Below, in pieces: positions 46,650 through 55,459 of a stretch of 64,000 bases of DNA. The first letter of the stretch is position 1; each line of letters starts with the position of its first letter. Both the position numbers and the translations under genes were made by a program. Below the pieces are notes generated by a model, which made no database searches, was not told the origin of the DNA, and saw only the letters and a list, made by a program, of their open reading frames with translations. This DNA comes from Leptolyngbya sp. Heron Island J (GTDB lineage: Bacteria; Cyanobacteriota; Cyanobacteriia; Phormidesmidales; Phormidesmidaceae): the NCBI RefSeq assembly GCF_000482245.1, contig NZ_AWNH01000060.1, positions 161,346-225,345 of the forward strand, in the 5' to 3' direction.

Positions 46650-47039
46650 TTACATCAGGTTCTCAAATAGCCCAATCAAATTACCCTCAGGGTCCCGGCA
46701 GTAGGCAATTTTGAGATTAAAGTCGCTGTTTTGTGTGGGTGGTTCATCAAAATGAACGCCGGCTTCCCGCAGCTGAGCATAGGTGCTATCTAAATCCGTG
46801 ATAGTAAAGATTAGAAGGGTTTTATCTTGGCTATCGACGGAGGCAGGTTTATCGCTGGTGTGAATAATAGAGGCCATTTCCTCTTGATGGAATAGGGAAA
46901 TGGTTTGACCTGCTGCTTCAAACTCAGCATAACTTGGGGTCTCTACAATTACCTTGAGACCAAGCAAATCCCGATAAAACCTACAACAGTGAGTAATATC
47001 TGATACCAGTAAGCGTGTAGACGCGGCTTTGACATCCAT
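46650..47039 (-). CDS. VOC (glyoxalase/bleomycin resistance) family protein
   Basis: A 129-residue single VOC domain with paired beta-alpha-beta modules: STRLLVSDITHCCRFYRDLL and TITDLDSTYAQLREAGVHFD, then IAYCRDPEGNLIGLFENLM. The C-terminal Glu of NLIGLFE fits a metal ligand. The substrate is not predictable. It lies 79 bases upstream of glpK on the same strand and may be co-transcribed. Confidence 0.85.
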   Translation of the reverse strand: MDVKAASTRLLVSDITHCCRFYRDLLGLKVIVETPSYAEFEAAGQTISLFHQEEMASIIHTSDKPASVDSQDKTLLIFTITDLDSTYAQLREAGVHFDEPPTQNSDFNLKIAYCRDPEGNLIGLFENLM

Positions 47040-47408
47040 GGAAAAACCGATCTAATTAAATAACTCCACCTATTGTGTCGCGGGTTTTCTTTTGTGGAAA
47101 AAAACGTGGGAAGTCTTAGAGGAAATTAATAAAAGTTGGGGTTTGGAGCAGCAAAATTGTAGAGCTGCCTAACTCCTCAATATATATGGGTCAGAGTGCA
47201 AAAGAGTTTGACATAGTGATGTGGATGAGGCGCTGGCATCGGCTGCTTTAAAGCAAAAAGGAGGAGGCAATGCTGCCACCCTCCTTGCTGAAATTTTTGA
47301 GTTTTGATTCCGTTTCGCAATGCCAACACTTTCTCAGGGTCTGGTGTAGGGCATGCCAAATAAACTAGCTAATTGCAGTCAGCTACTGTCAAAGATGATT
47401 TTGTTCGA
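47040..47408. other. Intergenic region with a terminator, no gene
   Basis: About 370 bases between two minus-strand genes. It holds the hairpin at 47255-47288 and the promoter of the VOC gene. A 60-codon minus-strand frame crosses the hairpin and is rejected. Confidence 0.4.
47255..47288 (-). terminator. Probable terminator after the DUF6679-like gene
   Basis: On the minus strand AAGGAGGGTGGCA, a GCAT loop and TGCCTCCTCC form a stem with one mismatch, followed by TTTTTGC. It lies about 120 bases after the small upstream gene. Confidence 0.6.
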
Positions 47409-47693
47409 CTAATCTTCTTGATCCAACAGTCTTGATAGTTGTCCACGAATAGCATCAAGTTTCTTATCAACTTTAGGGACAGTCAGTAATCTGACTTCAA
47501 CTTCAGCAATGTTGTCAATGCGGGTCGTTTTTTCCCACAGTTTGCGCTCAACCTCAGACTCAGACTCGTAACGGAACGTAATAGTGGTGTCGGTCACCTC
47601 TAAGATTTCCACATTCTTAAACCAGCCGTTGCTGCTTTTGACATAGAGCCATACACTGCTTTGACCGACAAGTTCCTTGAGCTTTTTTTCCAT
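47409..47693 (-). CDS. Small protein resembling DUF6679 family
   Basis: A 94-residue protein. The central strand-rich part (SVWLYVKSSNGWFKNVEILE, TITFRYESESEVERKLWEKT, RIDNIAEVEVRLLTVP) resembles the small cyanobacterial DUF6679 family, which has an Sm-like or SH3-like strand pattern. The C-terminus is helical (KKLDAIRGQLSRLL). Function unknown. It lies between gghA and the VOC gene on the same strand. Confidence 0.65.
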   Translation of the reverse strand: MEKKLKELVGQSSVWLYVKSSNGWFKNVEILEVTDTTITFRYESESEVERKLWEKTTRIDNIAEVEVRLLTVPKVDKKLDAIRGQLSRLLDQED

Positions 47694-47941
47694 ATGGCAA
47701 TTCCCCAGACACTGAATAGGTCTACAAGAGATAATTCTGTTTTCTTAAGATTGATTTTATATATCGTAGCACTTTGAAAAGTTATATGTAGACAAAAAAA
47801 TAAATGTTCTACGATCTCTAAAATCCTTCTGGGATAAATAATCGACAGCGTCTCATTAATTGTTATTAAAGAAAAATTGATAGCCTTAATCACAATCGGT
47901 ATTTGTCATTCTGGAGGCCGATGCTGTGGCTCTAAGGACGG

Positions 47942-50455
47942 TTATTTTTTCTGTTCAAAGAGAACACCCTGGCTATCTTTTAGAATGAAATGATGTGGAT
48001 TCTTAAGGTCGGTGTCACGGTTAAGATCGGGAGTGGCGATCGCAACCTGCCAATTTCCCATATCGATGCCTAACCAATCCTGTAGCTTAATGGTTAGCGG
48101 TTCACCCCCCATGTGAGCGACCACCACAATCGGAGACGCCTTGGGTTCATGGGGATTGCGCCTTAGGCCATAAAAAACCGTACGCTGATCATCGCTAACT
48201 CGGTTAAATCGATCATGACCCGTCAAATTATCTTGAAGCCAAGGATGGTGGCGGCGATACTGTCTGAGAGCTAGATGGAATTTAGCAACACCTGTATCAA
48301 TCTGATCATAGGAGCGGGAAACGTTACATAGATCATGGCCATCTTCCATAAAGGCCTTGGCAAATCTTTTTAGCTTAGGCACGTCTAGGTTTGCCAAAAA
48401 GCCAGCTAAAGAAGATTCATTCAGCTCTGCCAGATTGGGAAGTTCGCAGTTATCAGTATTGGGCCCCAAACACTGACTGCAAATGGTTGCCACCTCTTGT
48501 AGGTTGTAGTCCGTCGCGATCATGGCATCCTGAAGCGTTTGCGAAAAATCTTTCAGCTGCTGAAAGTCCCGAAATCCCATCTGTTTTAGTTGGGGGAAAA
48601 CTTCAGGTAAGTCATACATATCGGGCTCAATTTGCCAGTCCAGGAAGCTAATTTCCTCCGAGACTACTTTGACACCGTACTGTTCATCCGTATTCCTAAA
48701 AAATCCCCAGGGAGCCCCCACATTGGCATTGATAAAATCCATAGGTAGGCCAGGGCTAAAGCCACAGACCCACAGCTGGGTAGCCGGATTGTTGTAAGCC
48801 TTGTGTAGTACCTCTGGTAGGGTCTTACCCAGATTCCAGTTAATTGTCTGCTCTTTGTTTACCTGGGTGCCACGGCGTACCGTATCGTGGTTGCCGCACC
48901 CTGTAATCCAGCGATTACCTTGGAAAATAACTTCCCCTACACGTCGCCATTTACGATCCCAAAATCCTTGTAATGACGGGGTGTTATGGGCAAAAATCAA
49001 AGGTCCCCATTGAAATGACTCAGGTTTTTGTTCAATCAGCTCTCGATAGCGAGATATTTCTTCCCAGCCTTCCTGGGGCCAGGGGCGGCCATCCTCAAAA
49101 ATGGTAAACATTAACCGTCGATAGCCATTGATGTTCTGCACCACATCACTCATGGCCAGCAGATAGGCATCGTCTTGCTCGACTCGATCCGTTAATGGAT
49201 TAAAAAAACGAAAGTCCTGACCGCCATCCACTCGCACACCGTCAGCCCCTGTATTAATTTTGCGTCGTTGCATCTCTAGCAAAATTGCCCGTACCTGCGG
49301 TAGCTGGTGGTTGAGGTCTTGACCATACATGTTGGGTCCCTTAAAGAACTGATGGGTCATGATCTCTAGGGCCTGATTATCAGCATGGCCATAGACCAGG
49401 TCATAAATCAGTTGAATTGGGCCTTCAGAAAAGTTGTGGAGCGTCGCGATAAAGTCGATCACCTCATCGGGGCGCAGGCTACCGAGTACTGAAGGATTGG
49501 TGGCACCTGAACCGAGAATAGGCACGTCGTAGCCCCAATTTTGGGTGTCAGGCTTGCGTAAAGTAGCCTGAGCTAATTTAGGCGATAGGTCAGGTGTCAG
49601 ATTTTCGGCTAACGATGGTTGCGGTAACTCGTGCTTGTCGGGCAGCAGTGCGAAAAATTCGTAGTCCCCATGGGAGTCTTCGCGGCGATACTCAATGGTT
49701 GGTACGACGGGCAATAGTTGAATAGCATCATAGCCCGCATAAACTGCTTCCTCAGCCGTTAGCTCCTCACCTGCAGCCAGCTTGTCGGAGATGCGCTGGT
49801 AAATTTCTGTCAGACCCTCAAAGGTTCCTTTAGGGGAGGCAGTCTTCACATGGATTTGCAAAATATTGGTGGGTGCACCAATGCGAGGAGTATCTGCGTC
49901 GGTGTAGCTGCTGCCTGTGCGGCGAAAATAGCTACGGTCGGCTCGCTGACGCTGTAGCAGACGCATATCGTATAGCTCTGCCGGGGCAAATATGCCGTAG
50001 GGCAATGAGTGAGCTAGCGGATCACGGATAATATGCACCCGGCCATCCTGGTCGGTGTAGCGTAACCAGTAAAAACATCCGGCGCGATCGCGACGCCCCG
50101 GTCGCATACCTTCAATCACTCCCCAGACAAATTCTCCCTGTTTAACCAAAGGAATTTGGACTCGATTAAACGTAACGGTTTGCTCTATTGCCCGAAAGTT
50201 AATATCCTCTTTCGGCGTGTAAACCTCTAGTACAATTCGATCTTCTGATTGGATAATGTCCCCCGTTAAATCGGGGGTCCAAAACCCTATTTCAGTCAGC
50301 CGATCAGCTCGATAGTGTGCTCCTAACCGTCGAGCAATTTTCTGAGCCTTTTCAAAAAAAGTTGCTTCTGAACGTTGGATGTTTTCAGCCCATATGAGCA
50401 GGCTTTGGGTTTCATCTTCAACCAGTTGAATTTGTTTAGGGGCAGTTGCAATCAC
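47942..50455 (-). CDS. gghA: Glucosylglycerol hydrolase (GH13-like)
   Basis: An 837-residue alpha-amylase-superfamily enzyme from GTG 50455. The (beta/alpha)8 domain shows YDAIQLLPVVPT, the nucleophile motif GADGVRVDGGQDF, the acid/base-type MFTIFEDGRPWP and GCGNHDTVRRG. This pattern and length match the cyanobacterial glucosylglycerol hydrolases (slr1670 type), which split the compatible solute glucosylglycerol into glucose and glycerol when salinity falls. It is divergent from ggpS across 455 bases, so synthesis and breakdown genes share one control region. Confidence 0.87.
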   Translation of the reverse strand: MIATAPKQIQLVEDETQSLLIWAENIQRSEATFFEKAQKIARRLGAHYRADRLTEIGFWTPDLTGDIIQSEDRIVLEVYTPKEDINFRAIEQTVTFNRVQIPLVKQGEFVWGVIEGMRPGRRDRAGCFYWLRYTDQDGRVHIIRDPLAHSLPYGIFAPAELYDMRLLQRQRADRSYFRRTGSSYTDADTPRIGAPTNILQIHVKTASPKGTFEGLTEIYQRISDKLAAGEELTAEEAVYAGYDAIQLLPVVPTIEYRREDSHGDYEFFALLPDKHELPQPSLAENLTPDLSPKLAQATLRKPDTQNWGYDVPILGSGATNPSVLGSLRPDEVIDFIATLHNFSEGPIQLIYDLVYGHADNQALEIMTHQFFKGPNMYGQDLNHQLPQVRAILLEMQRRKINTGADGVRVDGGQDFRFFNPLTDRVEQDDAYLLAMSDVVQNINGYRRLMFTIFEDGRPWPQEGWEEISRYRELIEQKPESFQWGPLIFAHNTPSLQGFWDRKWRRVGEVIFQGNRWITGCGNHDTVRRGTQVNKEQTINWNLGKTLPEVLHKAYNNPATQLWVCGFSPGLPMDFINANVGAPWGFFRNTDEQYGVKVVSEEISFLDWQIEPDMYDLPEVFPQLKQMGFRDFQQLKDFSQTLQDAMIATDYNLQEVATICSQCLGPNTDNCELPNLAELNESSLAGFLANLDVPKLKRFAKAFMEDGHDLCNVSRSYDQIDTGVAKFHLALRQYRRHHPWLQDNLTGHDRFNRVSDDQRTVFYGLRRNPHEPKASPIVVVAHMGGEPLTIKLQDWLGIDMGNWQVAIATPDLNRDTDLKNPHHFILKDSQGVLFEQKK

Positions 50456-50910
50456 CGTATGTCTCGTTATTGAAGGGAGTACATGGATTTAGTTAAAAGC
50501 GCCACATTAGCTCAGAATGTTGAACGCGCCTATAGTTCCCGTCGTTCAAAATAGTACGAAAGTGCATCCATGATTTACGTCTCTAGACAGAGTGTAAGAT
50601 CGACATTGAGTGAAAACATATCTGTAACTCATGTTGTTAAATTCGTTCCTGAAAATGTTTTCCTCTACTCACATTTAGAGCTGCGAGGAAATGTTTGTCT
50701 AATTGCGCAATAAGGCTCAATACGATAACGTAACTCAATGTAAACCCTGATGTATTGGCAGAAATCGTCAGCGGATTCTAACTACTATTTCATGCATTTT
50801 TTGAAGCTCAGCAGAGGCAGCTTGTGGAAAGAGTTGTCTCTCCTGAGTTTTATTTTGTTTGAAACTTACATTGATTAACCGCTGTTAAGAAAACTGCAGG
50901 AGAAATCAAC
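50456..50910. promoter_or_regulatory. Shared gghA-ggpS divergent control region
   Basis: 455 bases without a gene between the divergent hydrolase and synthase genes. Synthesis is wanted at high salt and breakdown at low salt, so opposite control is likely here. An AGGAGA ribosome-binding site (50898-50903) precedes ggpS. I can see no clear operator. The small regulator gene ggpR described upstream of Synechocystis ggpS is not evident. Confidence 0.45.
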
Positions 50911-52422
50911 ATGAAATCTTCTTTGGTGATCCTATACCACCGTGAACCCTATGATGAGGTAAAGGAAAATGGCAAGATTTACTACCGTGAGAAGAAGAGC
51001 CCCAATGGTATTGTCCCTACATTAAAAAGCTTTTTTGCCAATGCCGATCAGAGTACTTGGGTAGCTTGGAAACAGATTACTGATGCTGAGCGTACCAATT
51101 TCATTGATCGGGTGACCATGGAGGGAGGCAGCGATAGCTGTGTGGTGCGCCGAATTCCCCTTGATGCAGATCAAGTCCGAAATTTTTATCACATCACATC
51201 CAAAGAAGCGTTCTGGCCAATTTTGCACTCTTTCCCAGAGCACTTCACCTATGACAGCTCTGACTGGGAAAACTTTCAAAATATTAATCGCTTGTTTGCT
51301 GAAGCGGCCTGTGAAGATGCTGCCGATGATGCGCTGATCTGGATTCACGACTACAACCTCTGGCTGACACCCTATTACATTCGCCAGAAGATGCCCCATG
51401 TGAAGATTGCTTTCTTCCATCACACACCTTTCCCTGCAGCGGATGTCTTTAATATTCTCCACTGGCGAGATGCCATTATTGACAGCCTACTATGCTGTGA
51501 TTTGTGTGGTTTCCATATCCCTCGCTATGTCCAGAACTTTGTGTCGGCTGCCCGTAGCTGTCGTGATGTAGACATCGTGGAGCGTATCCCCGTGCCAGAA
51601 GCGTTTACCAAGACAGGGACTGCCCTAGCCGAGCCTGAAATGGTGACTAAACTACGCTACAACGGTCGCATTGTTACCATTGATGCATTCCCTGTGGGAA
51701 CCAGTCCCCAAAAAATTCACGATGTGGTGATGCGCCCATCGATTCAAGAGCGGGTGAAGGTACTGCGTGCTGAGATTGGTGATAACAAGCTGATCATGTC
51801 CGCTGGTCGGGTTGATTATGTCAAAGGTGCTAAGGAAATGCTGGCCTGCTACGAACGGTTGTTAGCCAGACGCCCTGAGTTGATTGGCAAAGTCAACTTA
51901 ATGATGACGGCGGTGAAGGCGGCCAAAGGGATGCGGGTTTATCGCATTGCTCAAGAGCAAATTGAACAAATGGTGGGTCAGATCAATGGTCGCTTTGGTT
52001 CCCTTAACTGGACGCCTGTGCAGCTCTTTACTGAGCCTTTGCCCTATGACGATTTGATGGCATTGTACAAAGCCGCAGATATTGCATGGATCTGCCCGTT
52101 AAGAGATGGTTTAAACCTGGTCGCTAAGGAATATGTAGCTGTTCATAACGGCGAAGACGGTGTCCTCATTTTGTCTGAGTTTACGGGGTCCGCTGTGGAG
52201 CTGCCTGATGCGCTACTCACCAACCCCTATTCCTCCACACGTATGGATGAGCGTATTGATGAAGCGCTGGCCATGTCTGCTGAGGAACAAGCCGAGCGCA
52301 TGAAGAAGCTACACAAGGCTATCTGTCGTTATGACGTTCAGCAGTGGGCCAATCATCTATTTAGAGAAGCCAAAGCGACGGTAGCGATTGAGCCAGAGAC
52401 GAAGGAGGTCGCTAGAGTTTAA
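50911..52422 (+). CDS. ggpS: Glucosylglycerol-phosphate synthase
   Basis: A 503-residue GT20 enzyme of the OtsA family that makes glucosylglycerol 3-phosphate from ADP-glucose and glycerol 3-phosphate, the key step for this salt-protective solute. It begins MKSSLVILYHREPYDEVKEN, the GgpS-type start that differs from trehalose-phosphate synthases. Further motifs are WIHDYNLWLTPYYIRQKMP, IAFFHHTPFPAADVFNIL, MSAGRVDYVKGAKEMLACYE and ICPLRDGLNLVAKEYVA. No GgpP phosphatase gene is in the window. Confidence 0.94.
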   Translation: MKSSLVILYHREPYDEVKENGKIYYREKKSPNGIVPTLKSFFANADQSTWVAWKQITDAERTNFIDRVTMEGGSDSCVVRRIPLDADQVRNFYHITSKEAFWPILHSFPEHFTYDSSDWENFQNINRLFAEAACEDAADDALIWIHDYNLWLTPYYIRQKMPHVKIAFFHHTPFPAADVFNILHWRDAIIDSLLCCDLCGFHIPRYVQNFVSAARSCRDVDIVERIPVPEAFTKTGTALAEPEMVTKLRYNGRIVTIDAFPVGTSPQKIHDVVMRPSIQERVKVLRAEIGDNKLIMSAGRVDYVKGAKEMLACYERLLARRPELIGKVNLMMTAVKAAKGMRVYRIAQEQIEQMVGQINGRFGSLNWTPVQLFTEPLPYDDLMALYKAADIAWICPLRDGLNLVAKEYVAVHNGEDGVLILSEFTGSAVELPDALLTNPYSSTRMDERIDEALAMSAEEQAERMKKLHKAICRYDVQQWANHLFREAKATVAIEPETKEVARV

Positions 52423-52430
52423 GGAAATTT

Positions 52431-52470
52431 GAAATTGTAGGGGCGTTCCATAGAACGCCCCTACAATTTC
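52431..52470 (+). repeat. Palindromic element after ggpS
   Basis: Perfect 18-base arms (GAAATTGTAGGGGCGTTC and its complement) flank the four-base loop CATA. It begins 8 bases after the ggpS stop and could act as its terminator or 3' stabiliser. It shares the GTAGGGGCGTT core with the palindromes at 5872 and 22175. Confidence 0.85.
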
Positions 52471-52569
52471 AACCTCTTTCTAACAAACTGTGCCATCTTG
52501 AAGCATGGGGAACTCTAGTTCGTAATCTAATACATATTTTTCTACAGATCGTTACTTTTGGTGGCAACT

Positions 52570-54249
52570 ATGCCTGATTACTCAACAGTAGAAGCGACGA
52601 CCTACGATTTGATTGTGATTGGTGGTGGTATCAATGGCGTGGCTGTGGCCCGTGATGGTGCACTCCGTGGCTTAAAGACAATTCTGATCGAGAAAGGGGA
52701 TTTTGGTAGCGGTACCACGAGCTGGTCGAGCCGTCTGGTACATGGTGGTTTGCGCTACTTAGAGTATTTTGAATTCAACTTGGTGCGAGAGTCGCTGCGG
52801 GAGCGGGAGATTTTGCTGCAGACAGCCCCTCACTTGGTAAAACCAATCCAGATGACGATTCCTATTTATGCTCAGGGATCTCGCAGTTACTGGGAAATTC
52901 AGGCAGGGATGGTGCTATATGACCTGCTGAGCTATGACAAGAGCTTGCCCAATCACCGCATGTTAGGGGCCAAAAAAATGAAGCAGTTATTTCGGGCGGT
53001 GGAACCGGAGGGCTGTCGTGGTGCGGCTCAATACTACGATGCTCAAGTGGAATATGCTGAGCGGCTGTGTTTAGAAGTGATGTTGTCGGCCCAAGAGGCT
53101 GGGGCGACTATGCTGAGCTATGTAATTGTGGCCCAGCTGCAACGGCAAGGTAATCGGGTTTCGTCGTTGCTCTGTCGTGATAGTGAGACGGGTGAGGCAT
53201 TTACGGTGCATGGTCATGAACAAACAGTCGTGATCAATACGTCTGGTCCCTGGGTCGATCAGGTGTGTCGTAGTGGTATTCAAGGGAATGCCCCAGCCCC
53301 CGTGGGTAAAACTCGAAAAATTGGCGGTACACGGGGTAGCCATCTGATTGTAGATAAATTCCCTGGGGCACCGGATGAGGCCCTTTATGTGGAGGCATTG
53401 ACGGATGGTAGACCTTTCTTTATCCTGCCGTGGTTGGGGATGTGCCTGATCGGCACCACAGATATTCGCTTTGAGGGTGATCTAGATAAGGTTCATGCTA
53501 GCAATGACGAAATTGATTATTTATTAAATGAAACCAATCGGGTGATTCCGACGGCGCAGCTGACACGGAAGTCGGTGCGGTTTACCTATGCCGGGGTGCG
53601 GCCTTTGCCCTATAGCGATAGTAAAAAGACGAGCAGTATTACGCGCAGCCATATACTGTACGACCACACCTCTGAAGCAGTAGAGAATATGGTTTCTCTG
53701 ATTGGCGGCAAGCTGACGACTCATCGCCAGGTAGGAGAGGAAATGGTGAATGCTGCATTGAAGAAGTGCAAGCAGCCGCCTCAAGGTCACTCTGCTACCA
53801 GACAAGCTCCTCTGCCGGGGGCGATTTTGGCTGGCGAGGCTAAGAAGCTGATGACGATGGCTAATCGAGATTTGGTGGCTCATCTTTTATCGCTTTATGG
53901 TGCTCGTACACCCCAAGTATTGGCCATCATTGAGGAGTTTCCTGAATTAGCTGAGCCTATTGTGCCAGGTCAGCCTGATGTTAAGGCCCAGATTGTTTAC
54001 AGTGTGCGTGCGGAGTTAGCTCGTACCTATGTGGATATTTGCCGACGACGGACAGCCTTGGCGATGCGAAGGGATTATGGTTTTGTGGCCTTACCAGTGG
54101 TGGCGGAGGTCTTAAAGCGTTACTGTGACTGGTCTGAGGATAGATGCGATCGCAACCTGCGCGACTACTACACCTATATGCGCGACAACTGCATTCCTGA
54201 CTATCAGCTTGATCAATATCAGCCCCCCGTGGCTGCGCCAGTGGCTTAG
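52570..54249 (+). CDS. glpD: Glycerol-3-phosphate dehydrogenase, FAD-dependent (GlpD)
   Basis: About 559 residues from the ATG at 52570 (in-frame TTG 52558 and GTG 52561 precede it). The FAD site is LIVIGGGINGVAVARDGALR, then SGTTSWSSRLVHGGLRYLEY, and FILPWLGMCLIGTTD with the later VRFTYAGVRPL. The C-terminal DAO_C domain has RAELARTYVDICRRRTALAM. It oxidises glycerol 3-phosphate to dihydroxyacetone phosphate and passes electrons to the quinone pool. Together with glpK it returns glycerol from glucosylglycerol breakdown to central metabolism. Confidence 0.95.
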   Translation: MPDYSTVEATTYDLIVIGGGINGVAVARDGALRGLKTILIEKGDFGSGTTSWSSRLVHGGLRYLEYFEFNLVRESLREREILLQTAPHLVKPIQMTIPIYAQGSRSYWEIQAGMVLYDLLSYDKSLPNHRMLGAKKMKQLFRAVEPEGCRGAAQYYDAQVEYAERLCLEVMLSAQEAGATMLSYVIVAQLQRQGNRVSSLLCRDSETGEAFTVHGHEQTVVINTSGPWVDQVCRSGIQGNAPAPVGKTRKIGGTRGSHLIVDKFPGAPDEALYVEALTDGRPFFILPWLGMCLIGTTDIRFEGDLDKVHASNDEIDYLLNETNRVIPTAQLTRKSVRFTYAGVRPLPYSDSKKTSSITRSHILYDHTSEAVENMVSLIGGKLTTHRQVGEEMVNAALKKCKQPPQGHSATRQAPLPGAILAGEAKKLMTMANRDLVAHLLSLYGARTPQVLAIIEEFPELAEPIVPGQPDVKAQIVYSVRAELARTYVDICRRRTALAMRRDYGFVALPVVAEVLKRYCDWSEDRCDRNLRDYYTYMRDNCIPDYQLDQYQPPVAAPVA

Positions 54250-54460
54250 GCTAGTGATAGGTTCTTAAAGCTTGAGTTTTGGGTTTTGAGTTGATTGCGA
54301 TTGCTGATTTAGGGGATGAGTTGATCGGTAGCACTTGCTATTTGACTATCTCTTACAGCTAAAGCCATTCTGAGGATCAGCGATGCCAATCTTTTAATTC
54401 AAAACTCAAACTTCAAACTTCAAAATTATGTAGAGCCTTTTTTTAAGGGAGCATTGTCCT

Positions 54461-55459
54461 GTGGTTACATCATCTGCACCATCTGAAACTCCGACGATTC
54501 CGTTGGCCCAAGCGCTCAAGCAAACAGCTCGTGTCACTGTGTTGGGGGCTGGTGCCTGGGGAACTGCTTTGGCCAGACTGGCTTTAACCAATGGTAATCA
54601 GGTGCAGATTTGGTCACGCCGAGGGCCGTCGGATCTGGCAACGGCTGTGGCAGATGCCGATATTGTGGTTTCGGCAATTTCTATGAAAGGGGTGGCTGCT
54701 CTAGCAAGTCAACTACAGACGGCTAAGCTTAAATCCTCCACGATTTTGGTGACGGCAACCAAGGGTTTAGACCCCGAGACCACACGTACCCCGTCGAAAA
54801 TTTTTAACGACACATTTCCAGATAATCCAATTGTGGTGATGTCTGGTCCTAACTTATCTAAGGAAATTGAGGCGCAGCTACCGGCGGCTACGGTGGTGGC
54901 TAGCACAGATGTGGAGGCCGCAGCGAAGGTACAGCAGGTCTATGCATCCGAGACTTTTCGCATTTATACCAGCCCTGACCCAGTGGGCGCTGAGCTGGGG
55001 GGTACCTTGAAAAATGTGGTTGCGATCGCAGTGGGTGTTTGTGATGGCCTAAAACTTGGGTCCAATGCAAAGGCGGCTCTGATTACTCGGGCGATTCCTG
55101 AAATGTTGCGCATTGGCGTACACATGGGGGCTCAAATTGAAACCTTCTATGGGCTCTCAGGATTAGGGGATTTGCTAGCAACCTGCGATGGTACTCTCAG
55201 CCGCAATTATCGAGTCGGTTATGGCTTAGCCCAGGGTAAAAAACTAGACCAGATTTTGGCAGAGTTAGGCAGCACGGCTGAAGGTGTTAACACTACCCAT
55301 GTCCTGATTGACATTGCCAATCGAGAAGGGATTCCAGTCCCGATTGCCCGCCAGGTACATCGGCTGCTGCGCGGTGTGGTGACGCCTCAAGAAGCTGTAG
55401 AGGGTTTGATGGAACGGGAGCTAAAGCCAGAAGCCTGTGATCTGCAAGCTAGAAATTAG
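54461..55459 (+). CDS. gpsA: Glycerol-3-phosphate dehydrogenase, NAD(P)-dependent (GpsA)
   Basis: A 332-residue enzyme from GTG 54461. The nucleotide site is TVLGAGAWGTALARLALTNG. Other motifs are TATKGLDPETT, VVMSGPNLSKEIE, AELGGTLKNVVAIAVGVCDG with the catalytic Lys, and TFYGLSGLGDLLATC. It reduces dihydroxyacetone phosphate to glycerol 3-phosphate, for lipids and here as acceptor for ggpS. A GGGAG-like ribosome-binding site lies about 10 bases upstream. The gap before it holds AAACTTC-type heptamers. Its stop overlaps the convergent lipoprotein gene by four bases. Confidence 0.95.
   Translation: MVTSSAPSETPTIPLAQALKQTARVTVLGAGAWGTALARLALTNGNQVQIWSRRGPSDLATAVADADIVVSAISMKGVAALASQLQTAKLKSSTILVTATKGLDPETTRTPSKIFNDTFPDNPIVVMSGPNLSKEIEAQLPAATVVASTDVEAAAKVQQVYASETFRIYTSPDPVGAELGGTLKNVVAIAVGVCDGLKLGSNAKAALITRAIPEMLRIGVHMGAQIETFYGLSGLGDLLATCDGTLSRNYRVGYGLAQGKKLDQILAELGSTAEGVNTTHVLIDIANREGIPVPIARQVHRLLRGVVTPQEAVEGLMERELKPEACDLQARN

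Noticed and set aside
47177..47359. 60-codon minus-strand frame
   Set aside because: Runs through a probable terminator hairpin and has no plausible protein features.
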